Positions 12,303 to 25,217 of a stretch of DNA of 64,000 nucleotides are shown here, one piece after another. The notes beneath the pieces were generated by a model, which saw only the letters and a list, made by a program, of their open reading frames with translations, ran no database searches and had not been told where the DNA came from. The position numbers and the translations under genes are program-made. The DNA lies in the NCBI RefSeq assembly GCF_030936135.1, contig NC_082595.1, positions 86,604,451 through 86,668,450 on the forward strand, given 5' to 3'. This stretch comes from Gavia stellata. Taxonomy: Eukaryota > Chordata > Aves > Gaviiformes > Gaviidae. The first letter of the stretch is position 1, and every line of letters begins with the position of its first letter.

Positions 12303-15069
12303 CCTCCCCGAGCATACTGGCTTTCGCCCAGGCACCCAGCTTTGCGGTGGGGAACCCAGTGGTCCACCCTTACCTGAGACAATTATTACCTGCTGTGGGT
12401 CTACTGTCTTCACCTTCCCCTCCCTTTCCTCCCTTGTACCTGTGCATTTGGGGGGTCCAGGCTTGTCCCCCCGGTTTCCGGAGGCCAGGCAGCCCAGGGA
12501 AGCTGAGCTCCCATGGCTGGGCAGAGGCAGGGAGCAAGGCACTGAGAGGAGGGGTCATTTTAAAGAGCACCCGAGCGCAGGCTCTGGTCTCTTTTGCTCG
12601 CTGTGACAGCAAAGCGTCACACTGGAAACCACAAGCTGGGACTTACCAAGTGGCCTCTGATCTTTCTCACTCTTTTTTGCCACCTTTCCTCTCTTTTTGT
12701 CTTCTTATTTTTCTAAGGAAGAGGCATTTTCACTGACAGCTTCTTGGACAGTTCTGGGACACCATTTTTCTGAGGAGGGTAAGGGGTTTTTAACTCCTCA
12801 CTTTGATAGTGGTTAGAAGTAACATTTTAAAGGAGCGGGGAAGATTGTTTGTTTGAATGCATTGTTTTGGGACCCCGCATGTCCTTTGGCATGAGTCGTT
12901 CGTAAGCTGAAATAAATTAGGTGAAAGCAAGCGGCTATAGAAAACCAAATCATCCAGGGTTTTCAAAGTTCAGTAACTTGGATTTATTATAGGATCGTTT
13001 GATTTGTTTCACTGGTTTTGCATGTCCTGTCACTTGTGTGCTTGTACACTAAACTAGTTCATAACATTTCTGCTGATGGAAAAGTATTTTTCAGGAAAAA
13101 ACATTGGAGAGTGGACATTTTTGAACAGAGAGCTTAAAATATCACGGATTTAAATGAGCTCTGCAATGACACAGTGAGGCAATAAACATTAAGTGCTGCA
13201 TGTATTAAAATTTTTAAGTTATGGGTCTCTAAAAGTATTTAGAACCACAAATACGACTGCCAAAAGAATATGCCCTTGCCAGCTATAAAGTTGTGGCTAT
13301 TAATATGCAAAGCTGTAACTATGTGGGTTAACATACAAAAACATCCAAAAGTTTCATTTTGCTTTTATTCTATGTCAACAAATATACATGGCACTTGGGA
13401 TAGCATAGGTTTTTTTGCAAAAAAGTTGTGTTAAACAACCGAAGTATACTAAAACACCAGCTATACCTTTGATTGAACCTGTCTTAAAATGGCAAGCTGC
13501 TTGGAGGTTGCTATTCTGGGAGGTGACTCTGATAGGTCTCAACAGATGCAGCTCCTGGAATGCAGCGTGAGCGGGGGGAGCCGGGCAGCAGCTGACCCCC
13601 GCGCTGGCACACCAACATTTTGGGGATGGTAGCTCACGTCAGCGCGGGCTGACACTGACACTTTCGGCACACATGGCCTTCTCCCTCGCCTGCTCTGCAC
13701 ATGGTCGTCACCCCGCAGTAGCAGCAAAAAAAATCCTGCTGCTCATAGGCAGCAACCATTCCTTTCTAAAATTAAATTACCGTTTTGTTACATGCTGTGT
13801 GCTTAAGGAAAAAATTGATGTGCTGAGATTTTAGATCGAAATATTACTGGAGTTTTTAACTAAATTACCTGAAATAATCCAGTCGTTTGTTTTATTGTTA
13901 GGTAGCATTTCCTCATGAATGACTGCAAGGATCACAGAAAAAATTAGCTGGTGTAAATTGCTTTAAAATCAATGGATATATGGAATATTTTAATATATTT
14001 GAATACTGATCTCAGCATTTCTGTTGTAACTGTGTTACTGAAGATCAGTGCTTTCTTACACATATATGTGTATTTATTTGAAATAGCTCCTTTGAAAATT
14101 ACTTAGGGGCTGTCTCACATTGCACTTGACAAAAACTCGGCTCTTCATTTCAGCAAGGGCTAGAACTTGCCTAGAGTTGATAAGTCTAATTCAGATGTCT
14201 GTTCTAGCATATCTCTAAGGGAGTGATTATTAACCTTTACACATAAAGAACTTGTTTAAAATAACACGTCCTGCTAATGTTTCCATGACATTTTTCTCAA
14301 ATAAAAGTTAGACAAAATCCTAAATGTAGGATTATAAATTTCAAATTACTGATATTGAAAAGCAAGCAAAGCGTGCTATGAGTAGAATGTATTTGTGAAT
14401 CTGACATGGGAAATAGAATATCGTCAGTCTAGAAAATCAAAAGTTACAAAAAACCTGGAAACAATTTGGAGCAGATACTAAATCTAAAATCATCATGACA
14501 TCATACTAAAAATTCACTTTGTCTTTATGTCTTATGTTGCTTTTTTTTTAAAGTATTTCTCCCACTCTTAATATTCCCTGGTCAAATTCTGAACTCGCCT
14601 GCAAGTCTAGCCCTGGAGTAAGGATGAACAAAGTTGGGGACACATATCTTTCCTATGCTTCAGACTAATGAATTCATATCTAGAACATGGCTGATTTAAA
14701 TGTATATTTACAAAATTTTAGACTCTGGCAAACTCATTTAATGTTTAGGAAGAGAATTTAACTCTTTGGATGTGGTGATAATAGGGGAATGTTATTTTTA
14801 TAACCTTGTTATTAAAAAAAAAGGAATTATTTTTAGGTGTTGTAGGTGTATTCCTCACAATTTGAGTATCCATTGTTATTAATAAGCAGCCACACTACAA
14901 TCTAGGACAGTATAATTGTTCTTAGGAAGATAGATTATCCTGTCTGTTTTGGTTTTGTGGCATATTTATATGTATTGACAAAGGTTAGATTTGTTGCATA
15001 ATCACTCCGCTATTACATTTCACAACTGCACTGTAGCTCTAAATGTTTTAATTTTATTTTTATTTTTAG
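12303..15069. other. Upstream region of KLHL31
   Basis: No coding exon is visible. By analogy with mammals, KLHL31 should have at least one non-coding 5' exon and a promoter in or before this interval, but I cannot place them. The one compositional anomaly is the GC-rich patch at 13,535-13,735. The remainder is AT-rich and shows no recognisable transposon. Confidence 0.5.
13535..13735. other. GC-rich patch upstream of KLHL31
   Basis: About 200 bp clearly richer in G, C and CG dinucleotides than the surrounding DNA. It contains a perfect 9-bp inverted repeat, CCCGCGCTG at 13,598-13,606 and CAGCGCGGG at 13,640-13,648, which could form a hairpin. It lies about 1.4 kb upstream of the KLHL31 start codon, so it could be a promoter or non-coding first exon. 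I see no decisive splice or initiator signal. Confidence 0.35.
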
Positions 15070-15101
15070 CAAGCTCTTGGCTGTAATATTTCATTGCAGT
15101 C

Positions 15102-16273
15102 ATGGCCCCTAAGAAGAAGAATGTGAAGAAGAACAAAGCAGATATCAATGAAATGACTATCATTGTGGAAGATGGGCCACTCAGTAAACTAAATGGCTTG
15201 AATGGACTTTTGGATGGAGGAAATGGTTTCAGCTGCATCTCGTCTGAAGTTTCCGACCCATCATATAGCCCAAATCTCTTGGAAGGTCTAAGCAGAATGA
15301 GACAAGAAAATTTTCTTTGTGACTTGACTATCAGTACCAAAACCAAATCCTTCAGTGTTCATAAGGTGGTGATGGCTTCAAGCAGTGACTACTTTCACAA
15401 CATCTTAAAGAAAGATCCATCCACTCAAAGAGTAGACCTCAATGACGTATCCCCATTGGGTCTAGCTACTGTTATCACCTATGCTTACACTGGAAAACTT
15501 ACTCTCTCACTTTACACAATAGGTAGTATTATTTCCACAGCAATTTACCTACAGATTCACACCCTTGTAAAGATGTGCTGTGATTTTCTAATCCAAGAAA
15601 TCAGTGTTGAGAATTGTATGTATGTTGCCAATATTGCAGAAACATACGGACTAAAAACAACCAAGGAAGCAGCGCACAAGTTTATTAGAGACAACTTCAT
15701 TGAATTTTCAGAAACGGATCAGTTCTTAAAACTTACTTTTGATCAGATTAATGAACTTCTTGCAGATGACGACTTGCAGTTGCCTTCTGAAATTGTTGCA
15801 TTCCAGATTGCAATAAAATGGCTGGAATTTGACCAAAAAAGAGTAAAGTTTGCTGCTGATCTCTTAGGTAACATCCGTTTTGGTACCATCTCAGCCCAAG
15901 ACCTTGTCAATTATGTTCAAACTGTGCCAAGAATGATGCAAGATGCCGACTGCCATAAGCTCCTAGTGGATGCCATGAATTATCATTTGCTTCCCTACCA
16001 CCAGAATACACTGCAGTCCAGAAGAACAAGGATCCGTGGAGGTTTCAGAGTCTTAGTTACTGTTGGAGGACGCCCTGCTCTAACAGAAAAGTCTCTTAGC
16101 AGAGACATCTTATACAGAGATCCTGAAAACGGATGGAAGAAGCTGAGTGAAATGCCTGCTAAAAGTTTTAATCAGTGTGTGACAGTGATGGATGGATTTC
16201 TCTATGTGGCCGGTGGGGAAGACCAGAATGATGCCAGGAACCAAGCCAAGCATGCAGTCAGCAATTTCTGCAG
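15102..16273 (+). CDS. KLHL31: KLHL31 coding exon 1 (BTB, BACK, first Kelch blades)
   Basis: This is the first coding exon of Kelch-like family member 31 (KBTBD1). It encodes residues 1-390 and two bases of codon 391. Visible parts are a lysine-rich N-terminus (KKKNVKKNK, residues 4-12), a BTB/POZ domain at about 64-165 (FLCDL..., [12 protein letters not shown]), a BACK domain at about 170-272, and Kelch repeats from about 317 with GG doublets near 322 and 371. BTB-BACK-Kelch proteins bridge CUL3 ubiquitin ligase to substrates; KLHL31 is known as a muscle-enriched member needed for normal skeletal muscle, with filamin-C reported as a target. The sequence matches my memory of human KLHL31 closely and without gaps. 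The chosen ATG begins MAPKKK as in human. Acceptor candidates lie just upstream (TTTTTAG at 15,069 or TTGCAG at 15,099). The donor is CAG|GTAACT at 16,273/16,274. Confidence 0.97.
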
Positions 16274-18135
16274 GTAACTGGTTATTTATTTAAAAGGGAT
16301 GGAGAGATCAACTCCACACAATGCAGGTAGATAGACCAAGCTGGTTTGTGATGTGAAGCATGAACTGCTCAGCTAAATAGAAAGGGGACAGTGTTGGGGA
16401 GCTATGGATGCTATTCGATATTAAAGTTTGAATGAACAGAAATATGCGTCTGAAGCTATGCAAAAAATTCACCATGGTTACACATGCACAGTGAGAAGTG
16501 AGGAAAACCAAGAAAACTTACTGCAAGTGGAGGAAATAAATAGGAACATAAATGGGAAGTTCTGGGATGTTCTAAGGTACCATTAAAATGCACCAAATCA
16601 GACAAGGCGAGACTTTTTAATTTTCAAGAGCTTCTGATGCCTCACAAAAAGTTCTGAAAAACATCTTTTAGGTGATATAATCTTGACTTTCTATGTACCA
16701 TCCACCATATTTTCAACAGCTTTTATGCTGCATTTCGTACCCTTTAGCTTTTTTATTTATCAAGGGTTTAGAAACAATGTCACCGTCTCTTGAAGGCTGT
16801 GCTTCTCTTCTGCAATGTGCTTCAAATAATACCTCACTTCTGAAATATTACAGTTCCTATCCATAGTGTTCCAAGGACTGCACTGGTGATAGCAAGGTCA
16901 GAAGGCTAACATGCAGTAGTCAGATGGGTGATACTAGTTTTTAAATAGTTCAGCCTAAAAGCTGACAGCACACAATAGCTTGAAGCAAAGGCTGGAGGTG
17001 AGACAACTCAGCTTTTTATCTACTAACAGACTATTAGACATGCAATGGCAATACACACCCTTTACTGCTCCCAGAAGGAACACTCAGATAACGTCCCCTG
17101 AAGACTTCAGCCAACATGCAAAGTTAATGAATAAGGAACCTTCTCTAGAGCATTTTTATTGTGTGATCTACTTTGTTAGAAAAATACCTCATGACAAGGA
17201 GATTATGCTGTTGCTCTCCTGACCTTCTGCTTTTAAGCTATGCCTCACATTCTCACAAGGAGCTGTGTACTCATTGCACACCTTGGAGGGGGGGAATCCT
17301 TGTGGTCCATGGCTGAATGGGTTCTGCTCCCTGTTCTGCCATTAACCTCGAGCATGTGAAGTCACACCAGTATGCCTGTGGGCTTCCTTTCAGAGCTGCA
17401 GATGGCAATGCAGTATGACAGCTAACAATTATTATTTACTTTCCCATGGCCTTTTTCTTGTGTGATTCTCTGGTCATGTCAGCATGCAACAAGAGAAATG
17501 CATGGGCCTACTAGTGTACCTCACTCAACTCCTTCAGGAGTCATAATTTGCTATTTCCTATTTAAAAAATGCTCATTTAAATGTCAAGGACAGAGAATGT
17601 TATTTCAGATAGGTATGGTGGTGTTAGGAAACAAAGATGTTCTTTACACATAATTCTTACTCCATATGAGTGGCAGGGAAAGAATACTTACCAATTAGAA
17701 AGTACTAAAAAGCTGGAAGTATAAATCACCACCTAATGTTTTTTAAAAGTCTTTGAGTAAATTTTGACATCTTTGCTGTAGGTGTAAATTCCAAAAAAAC
17801 TTCTGAAGTTTGTATTGTATGTTGAAAGTATCTCTTTCCAGTATTCTAATTAGGTTATTATACAAAATCAAATTGCAGAAAGAGTCAGATTTACTTTCTT
17901 GAAATAATACCAGGTTTGAATGATATAAACGTTTTTTTTTCTCCAATCAAAAACTAAATTTATTTGGAAATGTAACCAGGAATACCAGTTTCATTCCACT
18001 GACTTCTAATGGACTAAATAAATAACTAAAAGTTTAGCAACTCCACAGCTGCAGCAGTAGTGGGACAGAGACAGGACTGTAGAATTTAGCAGGGCAGTGT
18101 GTGAGACAGTCACCCTCTTTTTTTAATGCTTTCAG
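16274..18135 (+). other. KLHL31: KLHL31 intron between the two coding exons
   Basis: A GT-AG intron of 1,862 bp: GTAACT at the left, and at the right a T-rich run ending TTTCAG at 18,135. It interrupts an arginine codon after its second base. The donor itself reads as an in-frame stop, because AGG TAA follows the last full cysteine codon. No repeat or nested gene is visible. Confidence 0.93.
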
Positions 18136-18868
18136 ATACGATCCTCGTTTCAACACCTGGATTCACCTGGCAAACATGAGTCAGCGGCGCACCCACTTCA
18201 GCCTGAATGTGTTCAATGGTCTCCTTTTTGCAGTGGGTGGTCGTAACTCTGAGGGGTGCCTCTCCTCGGTTGAATGCTATGTGCCTGCAACTAATCAGTG
18301 GCAGATGAAGGCATCCCTGGAGGTGCCCAGGTGCTGCCACGCCAGCGCAGTGGTGGATGGTCGGATCCTGGTCACAGGAGGTTACATTAATAACGCTTAT
18401 TCTCGCTCGGTGTGCATGTACGACCCCAGCAAAGATAGCTGGCAGGATAAGTCCAGCCTCAGCACCCCAAGGGGGTGGCACTGCGCAGTGTCTCTTCTGG
18501 AGAGGGTCTACGTCATGGGTGGGTCTCAGCTGGGGGGGCGAGCCGAAAGGGTTGACGTTCTCCCAGTGGAGTGTTACAGTCCTTACACAGGGCAATGGAG
18601 TTATGTGGCACCGCTTCAAACCGGAGTTAGTACAGCTGGTGCCTCCACCCTTAATGGGAAAATTTACTTAGTGGGTGGCTGGAATGAAATAGAGAAAAAA
18701 TATAAGAAGTGCATTCAGTGCTATAACCCGGATCTCAATGAATGGACAGAGGAAGATGAGCTGCCTGAGGCCACTGTCGGCGTATCCTGCTGTACAATAT
18801 CCATGCCCAACACCAAGACAAGGGAGTCCAGGGCCAGCTCAGTCTCTTCTGTCCCAGTCAGTATTTAA
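18136..18868 (+). CDS. KLHL31: KLHL31 coding exon 2 (remaining Kelch propeller, C-terminus)
   Basis: The first base completes arginine 391, and translation continues YDPRFNTW to the stop TAA at 18,866-18,868. The joined protein is 634 residues, the same length as I recall for human. Four more Kelch repeats carry GG doublets near residues 425, 472, 519 and 571, giving six blades in all, the usual beta-propeller that holds substrates. The serine-rich end ([13 protein letters not shown]) also matches human. There are no frameshifts or internal stops, so the gene appears intact. This exon is noticeably richer in GC than the first. A poly-G run at about 18,532-18,538 (GGGGGGG) encodes part of the QLGGR segment. 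Confidence 0.97.
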
Positions 18869-21800
18869 ATACAGCTCTAACCAGCAATAAGTAAAAATGT
18901 TTACCTGCACAGCAGTATAATTAACCCTTTAAGTAGCGTTTTTGTGCTTATATGGAAAAAAATCGTTGGCTTTGCAACAGTTTTATCAGTGCAAATTGGC
19001 CAGTTTTCATGATCTTTAATACAGGTGGCATGAAACAGCATATTAGGGATAAGATTAATTTTCTTAGCAGGAAGAGAGAGTTAACCCATAACTGCAGAAT
19101 TTCATTCTCTTCCTGACTTTGCCACTAACTTACTGTACTATCTGTGGCAAATCATTTACTTTCTTTGTGCCTTGGCTTCCTTACCTGTAAAGCAGAGATA
19201 AACTTGCTTCAGAATATTGTTGTGAGGCTTTTTTAATACTGAGTTTTAAATGCTTTCAGAACCCAAAATGAAAGTCAAATATTGCTAGTAATAAATCTCA
19301 ACATATATCAGAAATTTGCTATGTCATCATAAAATTGATAAGTTTTGTTCTTTTCTAAGCATTTTCTATTTTCACAAACAGAAGGGAAAAAAACCAAAAC
19401 TCCAAAAATATAGCATATAGCATGTGCATACTTTTTTTGGGGGCAATGGTATTCACAGAGAATTTCTCAAAACATTTTCTCCTTCAGAAGTTCGAAAGAG
19501 ATCCCTATCTTCTGCCATGAAACCCTTTAATTCTCATATCTAATGCTGTGACATGGCTTTCAAGACCTGAATCTACAAAATACCTTAGCACCTGTAAGCA
19601 TTATGGGCCAGCCGCAAGGACTGCCTTGGGTGCCAGGTTTCTCTCCTGACCTCCATGTGTACACCAAGGAGCAGACCACCACCCCATCCTCTTCATCATG
19701 CCAGGGAGACTCTCCTGTCACTCCAGGTGGAAGGCATGAAGGTCAGTCAGTATGTCTCCTCCTGTTCCCACTCTTCCCATCTGTGTAGGAATGCACATCC
19801 CGGTTGTCTTCTTGTTCAAGAAGGTCCTCACCAATGCAAGGAGCTAGGAACTGCGGCAGCAGGGCCAAAATCTGGAAGCTGAGTTCATGCCAGGAGGTAC
19901 CAGGTGCTAATGGTGTCTAAGAGTGGAGATCCACAGAGTGTCCCTCCTACTCAGTATTATTCTGACAAATTCCCAGTCAAGTGAGGAACAAAGACGGCAT
20001 AAAGACTGCAGGATCTGCCTTTAAGAGTAGGATATATGTGTGGAAAGTGGTGAATCATGGGAAAACTGGATGAAATCAAAGAGACTTCCCTTAATAGTAC
20101 CAAAGAGATACCTTAACAACTTTCTTACCAGGTATAGGCACAACATCACCCAAACTAACCTTTTCCTGGGCATGCCATTATGTACCTCCTTTTGAAGCCT
20201 TCATTACAGCCCTATTTATTTTCTGAGGAGCTTTTATTCACGTTTTTCCAAACGCTAGACTAATGCTGGGCCTGTTGAAGTCTGTGAAGTTTTCCCAGTG
20301 AGTAGAGTGAAGTCTTCACTCAACTCGGGTTACCTTCCAAGAACTTTTCTTCCTAATTTCAGCATGCATTGGGGGAATTAAGAATGAAACCTAATCCTAT
20401 TCCCTTAGCCAAAGGGATACACAACCTATAATGTCCCCTGAGAATCTGATACCAAAGGACTGCTGTCAGCACAAAATGTCTACATCCTTCTGTTGGGGAA
20501 GGAAAGAAGCAGTACAAGGAACTAAAATGATTTAATATAACCAAAAGGGCAGAAGTTCACTTGTCTTAACCAATTCATAGAGGCTTCACATGCAGTTTCC
20601 TCAGATTATCATTGACACTTCCAGGCTGCAGTGCCAATGAGAAGGCATGCTCTTAGCAATGTTTACAAGGCAACCAGATTTTTATCTCATTTGCAAAAGG
20701 GGAGTGCTGTAAAATTGTCAGTACGTGTAGATATTGTTGAGGCAAGCATTTTCAGGACTCATACTCTGCTCTTTGTAGCTTTGTTGCAGCTACATATTGA
20801 GCATCAGCATGAGCATGACACAGTATTAGAGATGAAGTAATTCACTCTGTCGGTTGGGATTAAACTCCATGGTACTCGGTCCTGTTTTCCCATTCTAACA
20901 GAGTTCACGTCTGCATCCTGACCACACAATTTTAAATCCCAAATTCTATTTTTGAGTGCTGCATGTTATTAGAATATACTGCATTGCAATGACTTTTGGT
21001 CAAAGTAGTGCTGTCATACAGTTTTGATTAATTTAATTAGCATACAGTTATCCTTTATCCCGTTTAAATCAAATGAATAATAATTCAAGTCCATGGTCAC
21101 AGAACAAAGCATGTAATTGTGTAACAGAGTAAGATTACTTTGTTTTAAATACAAAAATGCTGTTCTTGCCCATGCCAGTCACCAAAAGCTTCTCATGGAT
21201 GAGAGCAAAATTTCTCTTTTCCCAAAGTCATGACCGTGTGTTCCATATAAACGTATTTAGGAAGCTCTTTGAAAAATCCATCTGCTCCAATATTTTTTTG
21301 TAAAATTTTAATGCTATTAGATGAAGTTGCTTATCCATCCAGTCCAATGAAGACACACATACACATATCCAATTATAACGGTATACACCCTCCAGTTATG
21401 TAGTGTTTCGAAGGTACCTGTAAGATGGTATTTAGGAATTGAAGAAACAATCATTTTGGCCTCAGACAGACATTGGATGAAATTCTGTCATACACAAATG
21501 TCTCTTTTTCCCTTTGGAACTCAGTTCCAAAATGCTATGAGTAGTCAGACATTGCTGCGCGCTTTCCTCTTTGTGAGCCAACAGTAGAAAGGTATTTGTG
21601 AATGATGGGCTAAGTGCAATGAAACTACTCTCTTACTACTTAAAGGGTTAAAAACTTTGGGGGCCAAATCCTTTTCATCTTACTCACAAAAAAGTTCCAT
21701 TGACTTCACTGGGACTATTGAATAAGATGTACAGGATTTCGAACTCCTGGCCAAATTCTGGCAGAACAGTATATACAAATGCCTGCCAAAACTGTCATAC

Positions 21801-24800
21801 CCAGGAGGAAGACTGCTCCTCAGCCTCCACTGCCCTTGGCCATGACAAGTCCATAAAGACCTGGCCTAGGACAGGAGTCAAGCACCACTGGCCATGTGGT
21901 CCTTCCGTAGCACAAACTAGGTACATACTTCAGGCCAAAAATTTTAGGCAGATTAACAAATGGTACTGTTATCAGTATAGCACTTCAGTGTGACTTTATA
22001 TTATTTTCTCTAAACATCTGTTTAGGCTTCAGCTGTGCATTGAGCCAGAATTTGGCCCTTAATACGTGACAATATCAGCTGGACTTAGTATTATTTTGAT
22101 CATACCAAGGTACTGAGCTATTTGTGACATTTTTATGTACAATCTTGTTTTGTTAGAACTGTGAAAAATGGTATGTTGTGTTTTATGGGACAGTGTTCTT
22201 TCATTGTCAGCTATCTTATTTTCGATTTCCAGATGTTTAATATAACAACATCTCAGTTGAACTTGAAATATTGTATATCCCAAAAAGAAATTTTAAAATG
22301 CAGTTTAGGAAGTACTGTATATGGTGATATTAACTAGAGCAGAGGGCTTCCAACTGTGTGATATGCAGATTGTTAAAACACTACAGGGATCTTCTTTAAT
22401 GATAATAGTAAAAAAAATAAAAAAATAATATATTCTGTTACTTTCAAAATTCCTTATGCCCATGCATTTTATAGTTGACAACATCTGTGCTTCCAAGGAG
22501 TTCAAACCTGAAAATAAGCTTTCTTCAGCCTGTGAGTGAAACGGTTTGATAACGTTTTGTTTTCTTCTTCATTCATGCTTGTTTAGCTGCATGGGAGAAT
22601 TTGTTACAAGGTTGTGAGGGAGGAAATTACTGTTCGAAAGTTATGCTAAAAGGAAGATTTTGTGCTTAGTTCTTAATCAAGGTGAGATCATGATGATTTA
22701 ATCTCTTCCTGAAGTTAACCCACAAGATCATCTGTGGATCAGCCAAGAGTCCAGTAAGCTTAAGTGGCAGCTTCTAGCTGGTCAAAGAGGGAACTAGACA
22801 AAATTAGCATCAGCCAAAGCTATGAGGTGTTGAAAAGTGTTTTGTGTTGAGATTTTTAAATGGCAGTTCTTGCAGGAAAAAGTACCTGATGAATGAAATG
22901 ACTGAATAAGACCATGCTTTATATTATCCTGAAACCGAGATTAGTCGATCCTACAGTTTTAACTCTTTCCAAACCAATGCTGGGTGCTGGGTTTAGGGGG
23001 AGTTTTTCACTGGTAACAGCTGGGTTTGGTAATTCTAGTTGCAAACCCAACAGTCAAACAAATAGTTGTATGAGCATGCGTACCTTTTTGAATTCAGTGG
23101 GACTTCTCCTATATACAGTTATTCTCATGTGCTTATGTTTGGAAAATTAAAATACAAGACCTAAGTCCATGGGTATACAAGTATCAATGTTCAATGAGAG
23201 CCAACGTGGAGGTATTAGGCTGAGCCTCAATCTCACTATTCAACTACCCACTTACCGTGCAGGCAAATGAAATTTTTTAGAGAATAGATTTCCCTGTAAG
23301 GATTACTTCCTTGGGAATGGCTGCTGAATGAAATCCTATGTATTCTCCAAGGGGTTTTGTGCAACACACAGGATGAGAGATGCAAGAGGCTCCAGACAGT
23401 GGAAAGGGAAAGATGGAGCCCCTTAGCACAGTCAGTAGACTAAGATTTTGTTCCCATTTCTCAACGAAGTTTGAGAAATACGTGCTGGAAGGAAGCACCT
23501 ACTTCAACACACACCTTTCCATAAGCAGCCTTTCTTTATGTTACCTAACTGAGGTGGCCCAGCCTTTCTTATGAAAAGCAAGACTCAGTTTTCAATTGCC
23601 TGTAACTTGAACTCTCAGTTGAATTGAATTTTCAGTCCACTTCAACCTGGTTTACCAAAGTTGGGAGATCTTTTTCAAATTCTGAGAGAAGGCAGTTGAA
23701 GCCAATAGTCCTACTGTAGTCTCCTGACCTTTTTGCAATGAATTTGCTCATCCTTTTGTTAAAGACCTACTTTTTATAAGTAATCAAAATTATATTGCAC
23801 AGATTTGTACTTTGACTCCTCCATGCAAGAGGAGGATCTCTTATCCCTTTTATTTTCGCTTTTCTTGTCCATAACTGAATGACTCACAGAGCACCAAAGA
23901 AGATGCACAGATGCAAACAGTACATAAAAGCTCATCTGTGAATCTAATTCAAAAAATCTCATCACTGGTGGCCACAATAAAGAAAAGGACACATTCTGCA
24001 ATGCCTGTTGGAAAAAAAAAGGGGTGAAAAATGAGTTGCTGGTGCTCATTTGTAAGTGTGGCACTGCTCAGAACTCTGTTCCCAGAAGTTTGCTAAAGAA
24101 TAAAGGAAAATACATGCAATTCTATATAGCTTGTGTGAGAGATTCAGTTAATACCAGATGAGTTTTGCCATGCAAAAGACTAGTATGAGTTCATTGTTGT
24201 CTCAATGAAAATTAAACTTTCAATAAAAATATAGGCAATTAGTAAACTTATGAGGAATACGTAGTTGATTTCTGTTGGTAAGAATGGGAACACACACATT
24301 TAGATACACTGGATGTTACACTAGTTGCTGCCTTGGCAGTTTTGTGGTCAACAAGAAAAGTTAAAAATATAACTTATTTGTGTAAAGCATTTCCCCGGCT
24401 TGTAAGTGTCAGACATACTGCTTATACAAATAGGTTTACTAATTATACACTTTAAGGATGGACTGTGATAACACGAGGGAACATATTTCAACAGAAAAAA
24501 GCTGCAAGTATAATGTCAGAATGTTGCTACTTAAAATTTGTAATGCAGCAGTTGTCGTTAAGAGGTGTAACAGCATGTTGGCATTTTTCATTGTATGCTT
24601 TAAATAAAACTGTCGACACACAGTGCAAACAAATTATTCGTATTGTAAAATCAGCTGGAAACCGCGAGACTTTTTATGACGAAAGCCTAGTTGCAGTTGA
24701 AATATGCATTGTTTTCTGAGCCCTGTGCTGATCCTTGCTTTCATATGAGCTAACTGGAATGTTTGTTACACCCGGGCTGTCAAACCACCTTCACAATAAG

Positions 24801-25217
24801 CTACACAATGTGACACTGGAGCCACTTTTATCTTTTTCATTTCATTATAAGGACAACAGCTTGCTTTTTAACAATGAATTTCACAGTCATTTGTTTTAAT
24901 CAAAACAATTTGTAATCTTGTTGTTCCTAACAAGAAATGATAGATTAGCAATTTCACCTGTTTTCATTTTGATTGTATGAGTAACAGTATTGGAAATAAA
25001 ATCATCTAAATTTCAAGGGAAAAAATTAGTCCGAATTCTGAAGAGCAATTAAGTTCTGCCACAGATGATACAGTTTGAAGAGCCAAAAAGCATTCCCTGT
25101 GTTTTGACACCAAGGGCTTTGTTCAAAGTGTGATTTGGCATTCGGCAGATGTCACCACCTGAGGGGTTACCCGGCCTGTGGCTTTGCAGAGACTGCGACC
25201 ATGGGTTCCTAGGATTC
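18869..25217. other. KLHL31 3' untranslated region and downstream flank
   Basis: No further coding exon is visible. The KLHL31 3'UTR starts here; the first clear polyadenylation hexamer AATAAA is at 19,290-19,295, and others occur later, for example 24,603-24,608, so the true end is uncertain. The stretch at about 24,400-25,020 is non-repetitive and looks like a candidate conserved non-coding block, but I could not test conservation. Confidence 0.5.
19290..19295 (+). terminator. KLHL31: Candidate KLHL31 polyadenylation signal
   Basis: A canonical AATAAA lies 421 bp after the stop codon, the first on the plus strand in this flank. KLHL31 transcripts in other species may use a longer 3'UTR, so this is only the nearest candidate. 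Confidence 0.35.

Noticed and set aside
12091-12736. ORFs of 151-171 codons
   Set aside because: They begin inside or next to an old CR1 fragment and have no protein-like features.
14827-14836. MEF2-like site TTATTTTTAG upstream of KLHL31
   Set aside because: It fits the consensus and KLHL31 is a muscle gene, but the region is so AT-rich that such matches are expected by chance.
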